Virus record (IMG/VR): IMGVR_UViG_3300032288_004167
Location: 1-26,493 of that record
Source: a virus
Reading direction: 5' to 3' (one strand)
Length of the DNA: 26,493 bases
Position 1 is the first letter of the stretch. Each line of letters starts with the position of its first letter. A program made the translations under genes and the position numbers. The notes under the pieces were generated by a model that searched no databases, was not told the DNA's origin, and saw only the letters and a list, made by a program, of their open reading frames with translations. This document shows positions 14,530-22,541 of the stretch, piece by piece.

Positions 14530-15964
14530 AGACGAAGTTAACTGTAAAATAGAAGGTCTAGATGTAAGTGATCGCAGAAAACTACATCAGAAGTTTAAGT
14601 ATCAGCTACCCTATGCCCGTCACTTACCAGCAGTTCGTCTAGGACGCTGGGATGGCTGTACCTACTTCTTTCAGTTAGGCGGTAGCACCTATATCAATCT
14701 GCTGCCACAGATACTTCCAGAATTAGAAAGTGCTGGCTACGACATAGAGCTAGAAGACCTCAGAGACTACAGCAACAAGTATGTATTTGAGCCAGTACAG
14801 GAAGACGATTACAGTCATTTTAAATGGCCGTCAGGACACCCTGAAGCTGGCCAGCCCATAAAGATCCGAGACTATCAGCTACCAGTCATAAACGAATTCC
14901 TAAACAATACTCAGTGTTTACAGGAAGTAGCAACTGGTGCTGGTAAAACCATCATGACTGCCATACTAAGTCATAAATGCGAAGCCTATGGGCGCACCAT
15001 AGTCATAGTACCCAATAAAAGCCTAGTAGTACAAACAGAAACAGACTACAAACTATTAGGACTGGATGTGGGGGTTTACTTTGGTGATCGCAAAGAATAC
15101 AACAAGACACATACCATATGCACCTGGCAAAGCCTGAACAATATGTTCAAGAAAACCAAGGCTGGTGAAGCTGAAGTAAACATCCTGGAATTCCTGGAAG
15201 GCGTAGTATGCGTCATGGTAGACGAAGTACATCAGGCCAAGGCAGATGCACTCAAGAGTCTGCTTACCACAGTCATGGGCACCATACCTATTCGTTGGGG
15301 CCTAACAGGAACCATACCCAAGGACGACTTTGATTTTGTAGCCATCAAAGTAAGCATTGGTGATGTAGTAGGGCATCTTAAAGCTCATGAATTACAAGAA
15401 GCCGGACACTTGTCAAACTGTCATGTTAACATAGTGCAGATGATTGATTATACAGAATACAAAGATTATCATTCAGAGATCAAGTATCTGACTACAACTG
15501 AGAAGAGGCTAGAGTACATAGCAGCCCTAATAAATAGTATCAAAGACTCAGGCAACACCCTGGTATTAGTGAATCATATTGCAACTGGTACCAAGCTCGT
15601 AGAGCTCTTGGAAGATAGTGTGTTTATTAGCGGAAAGTTAAAGACTGATGATAGGAAAGAACACTACGATGACTATGCCACAAACGATAATAAGGTTGCT
15701 GTCGCTACTTTTGGCGTTGCCAGTACTGGTATTAATATCCCTCGTATATTTAATCTGGTATTACTTGAGCCAGGCAAGAGTTTTACCCGAGTCATACAGA
15801 GTATTGGACGAGGAATCCGCAAAGCGGCAGACAAAGACTTCGTCCAGATCTGGGACTTAACCAGCACCTGCAAATTCAGCAAACGGCATTTAACCAAACG
15901 CAAACAGTACTACTCCGAAGCCAAATATCCCTTTGCCATAGAGAAGGTAGATTGGCAAAAATAA
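14510..15964 (+). CDS. uvsW: UvsW-like SF2 helicase
   Basis: 484 residues, close to T4 UvsW (503). SF2 motifs appear in order: Walker A ATGAGKT (141-147), motif II DEVH (238-241), motif III GLTGT (264-268), and motif VI QSIGRGIRK (430-438), with the R-x-Y-Q Q-motif-like start at residue 120. An N-terminal region of about 100 residues (YQLPYARHLPAVRLGRWDG) matches the UvsW double-stranded-DNA-binding domain. UvsW drives branch migration, Holliday junction and R-loop unwinding, and shifts T4 replication from origin-dependent to recombination-dependent. The ATG lies within the end of the preceding gene. Strong call; the exact orthology to UvsW over RadD/other SF2 relatives is likely given the other T4-type genes. 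Confidence 0.92.
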   Translation: MAKIIIKDEVNCKIEGLDVSDRRKLHQKFKYQLPYARHLPAVRLGRWDGCTYFFQLGGSTYINLLPQILPELESAGYDIELEDLRDYSNKYVFEPVQEDDYSHFKWPSGHPEAGQPIKIRDYQLPVINEFLNNTQCLQEVATGAGKTIMTAILSHKCEAYGRTIVIVPNKSLVVQTETDYKLLGLDVGVYFGDRKEYNKTHTICTWQSLNNMFKKTKAGEAEVNILEFLEGVVCVMVDEVHQAKADALKSLLTTVMGTIPIRWGLTGTIPKDDFDFVAIKVSIGDVVGHLKAHELQEAGHLSNCHVNIVQMIDYTEYKDYHSEIKYLTTTEKRLEYIAALINSIKDSGNTLVLVNHIATGTKLVELLEDSVFISGKLKTDDRKEHYDDYATNDNKVAVATFGVASTGINIPRIFNLVLLEPGKSFTRVIQSIGRGIRKAADKDFVQIWDLTSTCKFSKRHLTKRKQYYSEAKYPFAIEKVDWQK

Positions 15965-15965
15965 T

Positions 15966-15994
15966 TTGCATTACTAGGTCTAATATGTTAGACT
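15966..15994 (+). promoter_or_regulatory. Sigma70-type promoter with extended -10
   Basis: TTGCAT (15966-15971), 17 bases, TAGACT (15989-15994) preceded by TGT, an extended -10. It starts two bases after the uvsW stop. The predicted leader before the ATG at 16016 is about 15 bases with a weak AAGG. Confidence 0.55.
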
Positions 15995-16015
15995 GACCCA
16001 AACAAGGTTTTATCA

Positions 16016-16516
16016 ATGAACATACTAACTGTAGAGAATACAAGTTTTGAAATAGACAACATTCCAGACGAAGTAGAAGATTTAAGATTCTGTGTTTTGG
16101 ATAACAGCAATCCTAAAAATCCCGATTACTTTTTCTTACCATTAATTTTTTTGGAGAGTTTCAATACCCCAGCCCTGGTCCTCAAGATTGGCGAATACAC
16201 TCTGAAAATGCCTGTGGATTGGCAGATACTTATTGGTGAACCTGATCTGGGAGACTTAGAAGTAGTACCGCTTACTAGCGTAAACGATAGAGGTTTCAAA
16301 GCATTTAGTTTTAATCCGCTAAGTAGTTTTAGGCCTAGATTTTTAGACATTGAAATTTTAGATGTCTATCAGGATGTTAAATGGTACTTTCCCAAGTTAA
16401 AGAATAATCATTTACTTACAGTACCACTCAGCAACGGCCCTAATCCTGACTGCATCTACTTCATTAAAGATGTAAGCAGACAGAGTGAAATCGTTGATAT
16501 TGGAAAGGTATGGTAA
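16016..16516 (+). CDS. Conserved hypothetical phage protein (166 aa)
   Basis: Mostly beta by eye, with the conserved-looking ending HLLTVPLSNGPNPDCIYFIKD, then SRQSEIVDIGKVW, and a FFLPLIFLESFNTPALVLKIG stretch near residue 40. I recall related proteins near uvsW in aquatic T4-like phages but not their function. No enzymatic motif. It heads a chain of coupled genes (its TAA abuts the next ATG) that ends in the DnaE-like gene, so a replication or late-transcription role is possible but unproven. Confidence 0.75.
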   Translation: MNILTVENTSFEIDNIPDEVEDLRFCVLDNSNPKNPDYFFLPLIFLESFNTPALVLKIGEYTLKMPVDWQILIGEPDLGDLEVVPLTSVNDRGFKAFSFNPLSSFRPRFLDIEILDVYQDVKWYFPKLKNNHLLTVPLSNGPNPDCIYFIKDVSRQSEIVDIGKVW

Positions 16517-16813
16517 ATGAAGTTTTTGAACATAACAGACATCGAAGGCAACCTTGTAGACGAAGACATTAATGGGCGCACCTGGCGAGCCAACGGCGAC
16601 TATGGTACAATTACCAAACAAGTTATCTTTAGAGGTAAAAAAGTATCGTATAATGTAGGAACTTTTGTTAATATATTGTTTATCAGAGGCATGGGTAAAG
16701 TAAATGATACTCATAATGTCTGGAGCAACGACATTATACAGCTCAAAGAAGGTGATGTCTGTGAAATTGAAAACATCGGAGACACTAACCTGGTGTACTT
16801 AATTTTTGCATGA
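16517..16813 (+). CDS. Hypothetical protein, possible cupin-like fold (98 aa)
   Basis: Beta-rich small protein. The closing half, NDIIQLKEGDVCEIENIGDTNLVYLIF, has the rhythm of a cupin second half (E-G-D ... N-x-G-D-x-x-L-x-x-x-F), but the metal ligands of a true cupin are absent. It starts directly after the previous stop, and its own stop overlaps the next ATG (ATGA). No family assigned. Confidence 0.7.
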   Translation: MKFLNITDIEGNLVDEDINGRTWRANGDYGTITKQVIFRGKKVSYNVGTFVNILFIRGMGKVNDTHNVWSNDIIQLKEGDVCEIENIGDTNLVYLIFA

Positions 16814-17043
16814 TTAAAAGTACTACCGAATATATCATTTATGAAAGCCCTGATGGTGGCGAAACAGTTTATCAGCGTCGCAGCGGTGACTCTTTTAGAG
16901 AAATTGTCAGAGAAAAACAGAAGTTGATCATGGGCTATCATGAATGGCATGACATTATTAAACTAAGTGAAACTAATATAGCCATACGCGATTGTTTGGA
17001 ACAACTTAAAGTAATCTATGAGCTCAGCAAAAAAGACAACTAA
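16810..17043 (+). CDS. Small conserved hypothetical phage protein (77 aa)
   Basis: Opening MIKSTTEYIIYESPDGGETVYQR is a recurring start in phage small proteins: a beta hairpin with DGGETVY, followed by helices (EWHDIIKLSETNIAIRDCLEQLKVIYELSK). No known function. It overlaps both neighbours (ATGA with the previous gene, 26 bases with the next) and so belongs to one tightly coupled operon. Confidence 0.75.
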   Translation: MIKSTTEYIIYESPDGGETVYQRRSGDSFREIVREKQKLIMGYHEWHDIIKLSETNIAIRDCLEQLKVIYELSKKDN

Positions 17044-17497
17044 ACCCAAAGCACCAGCCATACCCATCACAGACTTACTGAAAGCTCTGGATCGTAAGGA
17101 CCGAGATTTTTATGATAATCTGGGTCCTGAACTACAGAAGAAGTTTTCGGGTTACATGGGCCTGCGCTGGGGTAGTAGCGTAAAAGGTGGCACTGATCTG
17201 GAAAGTTATTATCTGGCTAGCGCCAACATCAACGCCAATTACAAGTTTTTCAACATCCCCAAGGAGCACGCCAAACTGCAATGGCTTGTTTTAACAACCA
17301 TAAGTCCAGGCATGGGCTCGCAGTATCATGAATGGATTCCCAAACCCAGCAACCTCAAAGAAGAAGGTAAACGGCGCCATAGTGCATTGTGTAAAATCTA
17401 TCCTAGTGCTAAGTTAGCAGACATAGATGTCATGGCACAAATCCTGACTGAGGAAGAATTTCTTAAACTCGTTGATGATCATCACATAGACGAATGA
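17018..17497 (+). CDS. Conserved phage protein, possible clamp-loader small subunit
   Basis: 159 residues with a basic N-terminus, a helical region and a conserved-looking core, SYYLASANINANYKFFNIPK followed by EHAKLQWLVLTTISPGMGSQYHEW. In several aquatic T4-like phages a protein with this core is labelled clamp-loader small subunit (gp62-like), but it does not align with T4 gp62 by eye, so I leave it as possible only. No P-loop. The stop overlaps the next gene's ATG (ATGA). Its neighbourhood (UvsW, DnaE-like, primase, helicase) supports a DNA-replication role. Confidence 0.65.
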   Translation: MSSAKKTTKPKAPAIPITDLLKALDRKDRDFYDNLGPELQKKFSGYMGLRWGSSVKGGTDLESYYLASANINANYKFFNIPKEHAKLQWLVLTTISPGMGSQYHEWIPKPSNLKEEGKRRHSALCKIYPSAKLADIDVMAQILTEEEFLKLVDDHHIDE

Positions 17498-18168
17498 GTT
17501 ATATCTGTAAGTATTGCGACAAGAGCTTTAGTAGAGAAAGCACTCTGAGTGTTCATGTCTGTGAACCCAAGCGCAGGGCTCAGCAACAATCTGACCCTGC
17601 TGTACAGATCGGCTTCAAAGCCTATCTGCGTTTCTATGAGACCACACAAGGCAGCGCCAAACTAAAAACCTATGAGGAGTTTAGCAGCAGCCCATACTAT
17701 ACAGCATTTGTAAAATTTGGTCGCCATGTCAGAGCCATTAGAGCTCTGGGCGTAGCACAATTCATAGACTGGCTATTAAAGAACAACAAGAAGCTGGATC
17801 AGTGGTGCAAGGATGTGTATTATGCTGAGTTTATGCTAGGGCTGATTAAGACCGAACAGGCGTCGGATGCTTTAACTAGATTTTTAGAAACAGCGCAAGT
17901 CATAGCTGATGATAATAACATAGAGCTCAGGGACATATTTAGATCTGGTCCCAGAAATACCTTGTGTTATGAGATAACGCAGGGTCGTATTAGTGCCTGG
18001 GTAGTGTATAATACTAACTCAGGTTTGGAGTTTTTAGAAAATCTGAATCCAGAGCAAGAAGCCATCATAATAGCATTTATTGATCCAGACTTCTGGGGTA
18101 AAAAGTTCAAGGACTACATGGCTGATGCTGAATGGATTAAACACATCTTAACTGAGGCTGGGTTGTAA
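17494..18168 (+). CDS. Zinc-finger protein of the replication cluster
   Basis: 224 residues. The first 25 hold a C2HC-type finger, C5-x2-C8 ... H21-x-C23, in YICKYCDKSFSRESTLSVHVC, unusual in looking like a eukaryotic classical finger. The body is helical: a KAYLRFYETTQGSAK segment, SSPYYTAFVKFGRHV, an IDPDFWGKKFKDY near the end. The same arrangement occurs in marine phages, without a known role. Probably a DNA- or RNA-binding factor. It is coupled at both ends (ATGA before, TAATG after) to the possible gp62-like gene and to the DnaE-like gene, so these three are almost certainly used together. Confidence 0.78.
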   Translation: MSYICKYCDKSFSRESTLSVHVCEPKRRAQQQSDPAVQIGFKAYLRFYETTQGSAKLKTYEEFSSSPYYTAFVKFGRHVRAIRALGVAQFIDWLLKNNKKLDQWCKDVYYAEFMLGLIKTEQASDALTRFLETAQVIADDNNIELRDIFRSGPRNTLCYEITQGRISAWVVYNTNSGLEFLENLNPEQEAIIIAFIDPDFWGKKFKDYMADAEWIKHILTEAGL

Positions 18169-18737
18169 TGGATATTGACATCGACTTTGGTAATCGTGAT
18201 AAAGCTCTGGCAGTATTGAAGCATATACCAGCTACCATTATCCGAGACGACAAACCCACCAAGCATAATTCAGGTATCTATGTACAGAACATTCCTCAGA
18301 ATCCCATAACTGGGCTATGTACTCTGGACTACAAGGAAGCCGAAGAGCGTGGCTACATGAAGCTGGACTTCCTTAACATGCACATCTACAATCTGGTTGA
18401 ATCTGAAACTGAGCTTGTGGAACTCATGACACAAGAGCCAGACTGGGCAAAGCTATTAGATCCTGAAATTTGTTCCAAGCTAGTGCATATTTCGGAACAC
18501 CAGGATGTTGTGGCCAAAGTAAAGCCCCAGAGTGTAGAAGACTTAGCCATAGTACTAGCACTCATTCGTCCTAGCAAACGCTACTTGTTAAACAAATCCT
18601 GGGCTGAAATTAAAGAGCACATCTGGACTAAACCACAGGACGAGGGGTACGCTTTTAAACATAGTCACGCAATTTCCTATGCACTTTTAGTGATTATACA
18701 CCTGAATCTGCTCTGTAAATCAGAGCTTCTTTACTAG
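18168..18737 (+). CDS. Miniature DNA polymerase III alpha (DnaE)-like protein
   Basis: 189 residues, about one sixth of a normal DnaE. Conserved blocks appear in the DnaE order: DIDIDF (D2, D4, D6; E. coli PDFDVDF, catalytic D401/D403), KHNSGIYV (residues 33-40; KHAGGVVI), GYMKLDFLNM (62-71; GLVKFDFLGL, catalytic D555), DLAIVLALIRPSK (125-137; the V-A-L-x-R-P-G motif) and YAFKHSHAISYALLVI (161-176; YGFNKSHAAAYALV). All three catalytic aspartates are thus present, while the PHP, thumb and most finger parts are missing. Whether it polymerises, binds primer ends or regulates is unknown. The last codons overlap a minus-strand gene. Confidence 0.8.
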   Translation: MDIDIDFGNRDKALAVLKHIPATIIRDDKPTKHNSGIYVQNIPQNPITGLCTLDYKEAEERGYMKLDFLNMHIYNLVESETELVELMTQEPDWAKLLDPEICSKLVHISEHQDVVAKVKPQSVEDLAIVLALIRPSKRYLLNKSWAEIKEHIWTKPQDEGYAFKHSHAISYALLVIIHLNLLCKSELLY

Positions 18738-19088
18738 CGTTATACTACGACGCTTTACTCGCTTATTAGCTAATTCCCTGAGGTTTATTTTAGGGCCGTA
18801 GGCTATGTTTACATCTTTGGTATTAAAAGTCTTTAAACAATAGCGAAAGTCTACCCAGTCAGTCTTAAGGAAGATATTGATGGGTATGAGTCGATTGCTT
18901 TCCCACCACCATTGTTCGCCCAGTTCCAGGTAGCGAGTTTTATGCGTGGCCACTAGTCTACCGTAGTCGTAGAAATTAGTGAAAAATTGATCTGAGTTCT
19001 GCACGATGCCTATGTATTCATTCCCTCCATAGGTCAGAAAGCTCAAAAATGGGTATTGGTCTAATAGTTTTTTCAGGTCTTTGTCCAA
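18720..19088 (-). CDS. Conserved hypothetical phage protein (122 aa), TTG start
   Basis: The sequence FLTYGGNEYIGIVQNSDQFFT and later WWWESNRLIPINIFLK with YCLKTFNTKDVNIAYGP is characteristic of a protein family spread in T4-like aquatic phages, function unknown. The C-terminus is strongly basic (ANKRVKRRSITLVKK), suggesting nucleic-acid binding. No ATG is available before the conserved part and a stop lies five codons upstream, so TTG at 19088 is the start. It is tail-to-tail with the DnaE-like gene (18-base overlap) and divergent from the tail-type gene. Confidence 0.75.
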   Translation of the reverse strand: MDKDLKKLLDQYPFLSFLTYGGNEYIGIVQNSDQFFTNFYDYGRLVATHKTRYLELGEQWWWESNRLIPINIFLKTDWVDFRYCLKTFNTKDVNIAYGPKINLRELANKRVKRRSITLVKKL

Positions 19089-19114
19089 AATAGCTTTTAA
19101 CTAAATATAATGAT

Positions 19115-19570
19115 ATGCAATCACTCAAACTCTATTTATATGACAATATAATTGAGATCCAAATTATGGATCTGAGTATCTTCACTGTAAGGAACAGACA
19201 AGTGTACAGCCGCAACATCAAATTATATCAGGGCATAGATAATCCTGTTCAGGTTTTGATAAAAAACCAGGACCAAAAATCAGTCAATCTCACAGGATAT
19301 ACTGTAGAAGCACAGTTGCAAGATCCAGTAACGAAAACCATAGTTTATACTTTCCCATGCATCTGGGTTGACATAACCAAGGGTGTTGGCACTGTAACAT
19401 TTGAAAAAACGGTCATAGACACTCTGGAACAACGAGTTTATCAGGTTATTTTTAGTGTTATTCAATACTCTGATGGCTCAACAATAAACACCCAAGAAGT
19501 CTTGTACGCTGATGACAATTATCAGTTACCCATTGGACTAGAGATCCTGCCTGGTTTCTATAGTAACTAG
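19115..19570 (+). CDS. Phage tail/baseplate structural protein (BppU N-terminal-like)
   Basis: 151 residues. The block RQVYSRNIKLYQGIDNPVQV, then KNQDQKSVNLTGYTVEAQL, is typical of the immunoglobulin-like N-terminal domain that attaches phage receptor-binding or baseplate upper proteins, and the chain is all-beta to its end. Such proteins sit in the virion tail. It has no ribosome site; an ACTAAATATAATG stretch (19100-19112) just before the ATG resembles a degenerate late promoter (ACTAAATA) but differs at two positions from TATAAATA. It lies apart from the other late genes, between replication genes, which is notable. The start at 19115 is kept because LYLYDNIIEIQ appears conserved in relatives. 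Confidence 0.7.
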   Translation: MQSLKLYLYDNIIEIQIMDLSIFTVRNRQVYSRNIKLYQGIDNPVQVLIKNQDQKSVNLTGYTVEAQLQDPVTKTIVYTFPCIWVDITKGVGTVTFEKTVIDTLEQRVYQVIFSVIQYSDGSTINTQEVLYADDNYQLPIGLEILPGFYSN

Positions 19571-19620
19571 TCATCATCACTTGAGGTGGAGTAAAGTGTT
19601 ATTGATACTGGAACCATATA

Positions 19621-19716
19621 ATGCCAGTAGCAATTACTTGTGTAACCAGATATGCCGATGCCATACCGCCCAATCCAGGCGGAAAGTTTGAAGAAAGCAT
19701 CTGTCTAATAGACTAA
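19621..19716 (+). CDS. Possible small ORF (31 aa)
   Basis: A frame MPVAITCVTRYADAIPPNPG, then GKFEESICLID, in the 188 bases between the tail gene and the primase. Composition is protein-like and codons fit the neighbours, but no good ribosome site precedes it. It may be a real mini-gene or the remnant of one. Confidence 0.3.
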   Translation: MPVAITCVTRYADAIPPNPGGKFEESICLID

Positions 19717-19723
19717 ATCAGTA

Positions 19724-19752
19724 TTGATTTGCTTTTGTTCGTATGTTACAAT
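19724..19752 (+). promoter_or_regulatory. Sigma70-type promoter with extended -10, start on the primase ATG
   Basis: TTGATT (19724-19729), 17 bases, TACAAT (19747-19752) preceded by TGT. The expected start of transcription, about seven bases on, coincides with the ATG at 19759, again implying a leaderless message as at 13411. Confidence 0.6.
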
Positions 19753-19758
19753 AGCAAT

Positions 19759-20793
19759 ATGGCAAATACTGTACAAGACACACTAATGAGACTCTGGTCT
19801 CAGAGTCGCAAGACCAAAGCCACTCCATCTGGTTGGATAAGTGGCAATGCTCCGTGCTGTGTACATAACGGTGAAAAGTCTGATACCCGTGGCCGTGGTG
19901 GCATGATGACCACAGAAGATGGTGGAATCACTTATCATTGTTTTAACTGCCATTACAAGACTGGCTGGAGGCCAGGTCGTGGACTGGGTCTAAAATTACG
20001 CAAGTTACTTAAATGGATGAATGTTTCAGATTCTGAAATCAATCTGCTCAGATTTGAAACACTTAAGCACATACATCAGGGCCAACACAGGCAGCCCGAA
20101 GCACAGATTACTTTTGAACCCAGAAATCTACCAGCCGAAGCCAGACTGGGTAACGAGCTAGCGGCCTGGTACAGATTGGCTACATCTGAAGACAAGCAAA
20201 CCATAACTGCTCCTGAGGACTTTGAAGAAGTGGTTATGTATGCCCTGAACAGGGAAATTAATTTAAAAAAATATAGCATAGCCTGGACTCCAGAGACTGA
20301 CTTAAAGCTGAATCGTAGGATCATTATACCGTTTTATTATAAGTCAGAGCTCATGGGTTATACGGCCAGAGCCATAGATCAGAACATAAGGCCCAAGTAC
20401 CTGAGCAATCATCCACCGCACTTTGTATTCAATCTGGACCAACAAACATCCGACAAGAAGTTTGTGATTGTAACAGAGGGGCCATTTGATGCCATGAGCA
20501 TAGATGGTGTAGCACTCAACGGTTCAGAAATTAATGAAACTCAGGCCACACTAATTAATCAACTCAATCGCAGAGTTATTGTAGTACCTGATGCTGATGC
20601 TGCTGGACGCAAGATGATTAAACGGTGCATAGAACTTGGCTGGGAGGTTAGTTTTCCAGTCTGGCAAGAAACTTGTAAGGATGTCAACGAAGCCGTCCTG
20701 AAGTATGGGAAGTTATTTACCTTAAAATGTATTCTGGAAGGCAGTATCAGGAGCAAACTTAAAATAGAACTAAAACTCAAGGGAATCAGCTAA
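19759..20793 (+). CDS. 61: DNA primase (T4 gp61-like)
   Basis: 344 residues. An N-terminal zinc ribbon: C33-x2-H36 in PCCVHNGE and C61-x2-C64 in YHCFNCHYKTGW. The middle holds the RNA-polymerase basic patch. The TOPRIM core is clear: VTEGPFDAMS (E240, D244) and VVPDADAAGRK (D278, D280). Primases of this type synthesise RNA primers for lagging-strand DNA and work with the gp41-type hexameric helicase, the next gene, 18 bases later. T4 gp61 is 342 residues, so the size fits exactly. The ATG at 19759 is chosen over a TTG 30 bases upstream because the latter lies within the promoter. Confidence 0.93.
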   Translation: MANTVQDTLMRLWSQSRKTKATPSGWISGNAPCCVHNGEKSDTRGRGGMMTTEDGGITYHCFNCHYKTGWRPGRGLGLKLRKLLKWMNVSDSEINLLRFETLKHIHQGQHRQPEAQITFEPRNLPAEARLGNELAAWYRLATSEDKQTITAPEDFEEVVMYALNREINLKKYSIAWTPETDLKLNRRIIIPFYYKSELMGYTARAIDQNIRPKYLSNHPPHFVFNLDQQTSDKKFVIVTEGPFDAMSIDGVALNGSEINETQATLINQLNRRVIVVPDADAAGRKMIKRCIELGWEVSFPVWQETCKDVNEAVLKYGKLFTLKCILEGSIRSKLKIELKLKGIS

Positions 20794-20811
20794 CAAGGCT
20801 ATATACGAAAC

Positions 20812-22212
20812 ATGCAAACAGAACACAACGCAGAAGTACAAAAACTATTTTTAGAGATCATGATGCAAAATCCTGAGAGTTTTCTCAGGGTACAAAACAT
20901 CTATAATGCTGAAAACTTTGACCGAGATCTCAGATCAGCAGCAAAGTTTATTGCTGAACACACCGAGCAATTCAAGACATTGCCTGATGTAAAACAAATC
21001 AAAGCCATAACTGGCATTGATCTACAGCCCATACCTGATTTAAATGAAGGACATACTGACTGGTTCATGTCTGAGTTTGAGAACTTTACTCGCAGACAGG
21101 AACTAAGCAGAGCTATCCTAAAGAGTGCTGACTTGTTGGAAAAGGGTAACTATGATCCTGTAGAGAAGCTCATCAAGGATGCGGTGCAGATCAGCCTGAC
21201 CAAGGACATGGGCACAGACTATTTTGAAGACCCCAGAGCCAGACTCATGAGACTCAAGGGTAATAATGGTCAGATTAGTACTGGCTGGCCCAGCATGGAT
21301 AAGAGACTGTTTGGTGGTATGAATCGTGGAGAACTTAACATATTTGCTGGTGGCTCAGGCTCAGGTAAATCATTGTTCATGCAAAACCTTAGTCTTAACT
21401 GGGTCCTGGCTGGGCTCAATGGCATTTACCTGAGTCTAGAACTGAGTGAAGACTTGTGTGCCATGCGTCTGGATAGTATGTTAACCAGTGTACCCAGCAA
21501 AGACATATTCCGTGAACTTGATACTGTGGAAATGAAGGTTAAGGTCATAAGCAAAAAAGCTGGCAATCTCTGGATCAAGTATATGCCAGCACAGAGCAAT
21601 GTAAACCACTTCAGAGCCTATATCAAAGAGCTACAAGTACAGCACAATGTCAAGCCAGACTTTATTTGTGTGGATTATCTGGATCTGGTAATGCCTGTAA
21701 GTGCCAAGGTTAGTCCCAATGATTTGTTCGTCAAGGACAAGTATGTGTCAGAAGAACTTCGTAATTTAGCCAAGGAACTAAACATTCTGTTGGTTACAGC
21801 CAGTCAGTTAAACCGTAGTGCTGTGGAAGAAGTTGAGTTTGATCATAGTCATATTTCGGGTGGTATTAGTAAAATTAACACAGCAGATAATGTGTTTGGT
21901 ATCTTTACAAGTCGTGCTATGCGTGAGCGTGGTCGTTATCAGTTACAGTTAATGAAAACTCGTAGTAGTTCAGGGGTTGGTAGTAAAATTGACTTAGAAT
22001 TTAACTTAGAAAGTCTTAGAATCATAGACACTGAGCAGGAAGGTGATGCTGGGTACAGAGCACCACAGACACAGAGCTCGGGTATTCTGGATCAGATTAA
22101 AAACAAATCTACTGCATTGCCAGCACCAGAAACAGGCAAAATTAATGCAGAAGTTAATAGTTCCAGGCTCAAAGGCATGTTAGCTAGCCTAAGACAGGGT
22201 AATCAGCAGTAA
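20812..22212 (+). CDS. 41: Replicative DNA helicase (T4 gp41/DnaB-like)
   Basis: 466 residues (T4 gp41: 475). RecA-type hexameric helicase: Walker A GGSGSGKS (180-187), LYLSLELSED-like H1a segment at about 205-213, Walker B FICVDYLDLV (284-293), the Q-motif TASQLNRSA and a DNA-binding loop region HISGGISKINTADNVFG. The N-terminal 130 residues are the helical collar domain. It unwinds DNA 5'-3' ahead of the fork and recruits the primase encoded just upstream. It is followed by convergent minus-strand genes, whose first partner overlaps its end by ten bases. Confidence 0.94.
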   Translation: MQTEHNAEVQKLFLEIMMQNPESFLRVQNIYNAENFDRDLRSAAKFIAEHTEQFKTLPDVKQIKAITGIDLQPIPDLNEGHTDWFMSEFENFTRRQELSRAILKSADLLEKGNYDPVEKLIKDAVQISLTKDMGTDYFEDPRARLMRLKGNNGQISTGWPSMDKRLFGGMNRGELNIFAGGSGSGKSLFMQNLSLNWVLAGLNGIYLSLELSEDLCAMRLDSMLTSVPSKDIFRELDTVEMKVKVISKKAGNLWIKYMPAQSNVNHFRAYIKELQVQHNVKPDFICVDYLDLVMPVSAKVSPNDLFVKDKYVSEELRNLAKELNILLVTASQLNRSAVEEVEFDHSHISGGISKINTADNVFGIFTSRAMRERGRYQLQLMKTRSSSGVGSKIDLEFNLESLRIIDTEQEGDAGYRAPQTQSSGILDQIKNKSTALPAPETGKINAEVNSSRLKGMLASLRQGNQQ

Positions 22213-22541
22213 GTACTATGATCGTATAGCAACCATCCGCGACCTGTTACAACATGACGCCAGCTATAAAAGGGTCTGGTTATGTTGACAACAACATCGG
22301 TATCGGTGTAAACAATGTCTAAGGTTTTGTGTTTAAATGCTGGGTATATTTCTATTTGATCTATCCATATTTTTAAATCAGTATGGGCTAGGTGTACCCG
22401 AATCCTAAATGGTTGTAGTAACAATGGTAAAGTCATGGAATTGTCGTATAGATTATCATTGATGTACAAGTATCCTGAACTTGCTGTAACAGTAATATTT
22501 GCGTTATTTCTAATAACCGTAGTGTCTGAGAAATTGTTCAT
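22203..22541 (-). CDS. Small beta-rich protein coupled to the radical SAM gene (112 aa)
   Basis: A mostly beta chain (NANITVTASSGYLYINDNLYD, IRVHLAHTDLKIWIDQIEIYP, VVVNITRP) ending WLLYDHSTYC with a terminal Cys. No signal peptide or family recognised. Its ATG lies inside the end of the radical SAM gene, 32 bases upstream of that stop, so it is translated with it. It may be the modified substrate, a partner or a structural protein; no evidence separates these. Its other end overlaps the helicase gene by ten bases. Confidence 0.6.
   Translation of the reverse strand: MNNFSDTTVIRNNANITVTASSGYLYINDNLYDNSMTLPLLLQPFRIRVHLAHTDLKIWIDQIEIYPAFKHKTLDIVYTDTDVVVNITRPFYSWRHVVTGRGWLLYDHSTYC

Noticed and set aside
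15529-15536. AATAAATA as a late promoter inside uvsW
   Set aside because: Intragenic, no late gene follows, and such AT words are expected by chance.
17018-17497. Firm gp62 assignment
   Set aside because: No clear similarity to T4 gp62 by eye; kept as a possibility only.
19729-19758. TTG-started extension of the primase
   Set aside because: It lies over the -35/-10 region, and ATG at 19759 begins the conserved domain.
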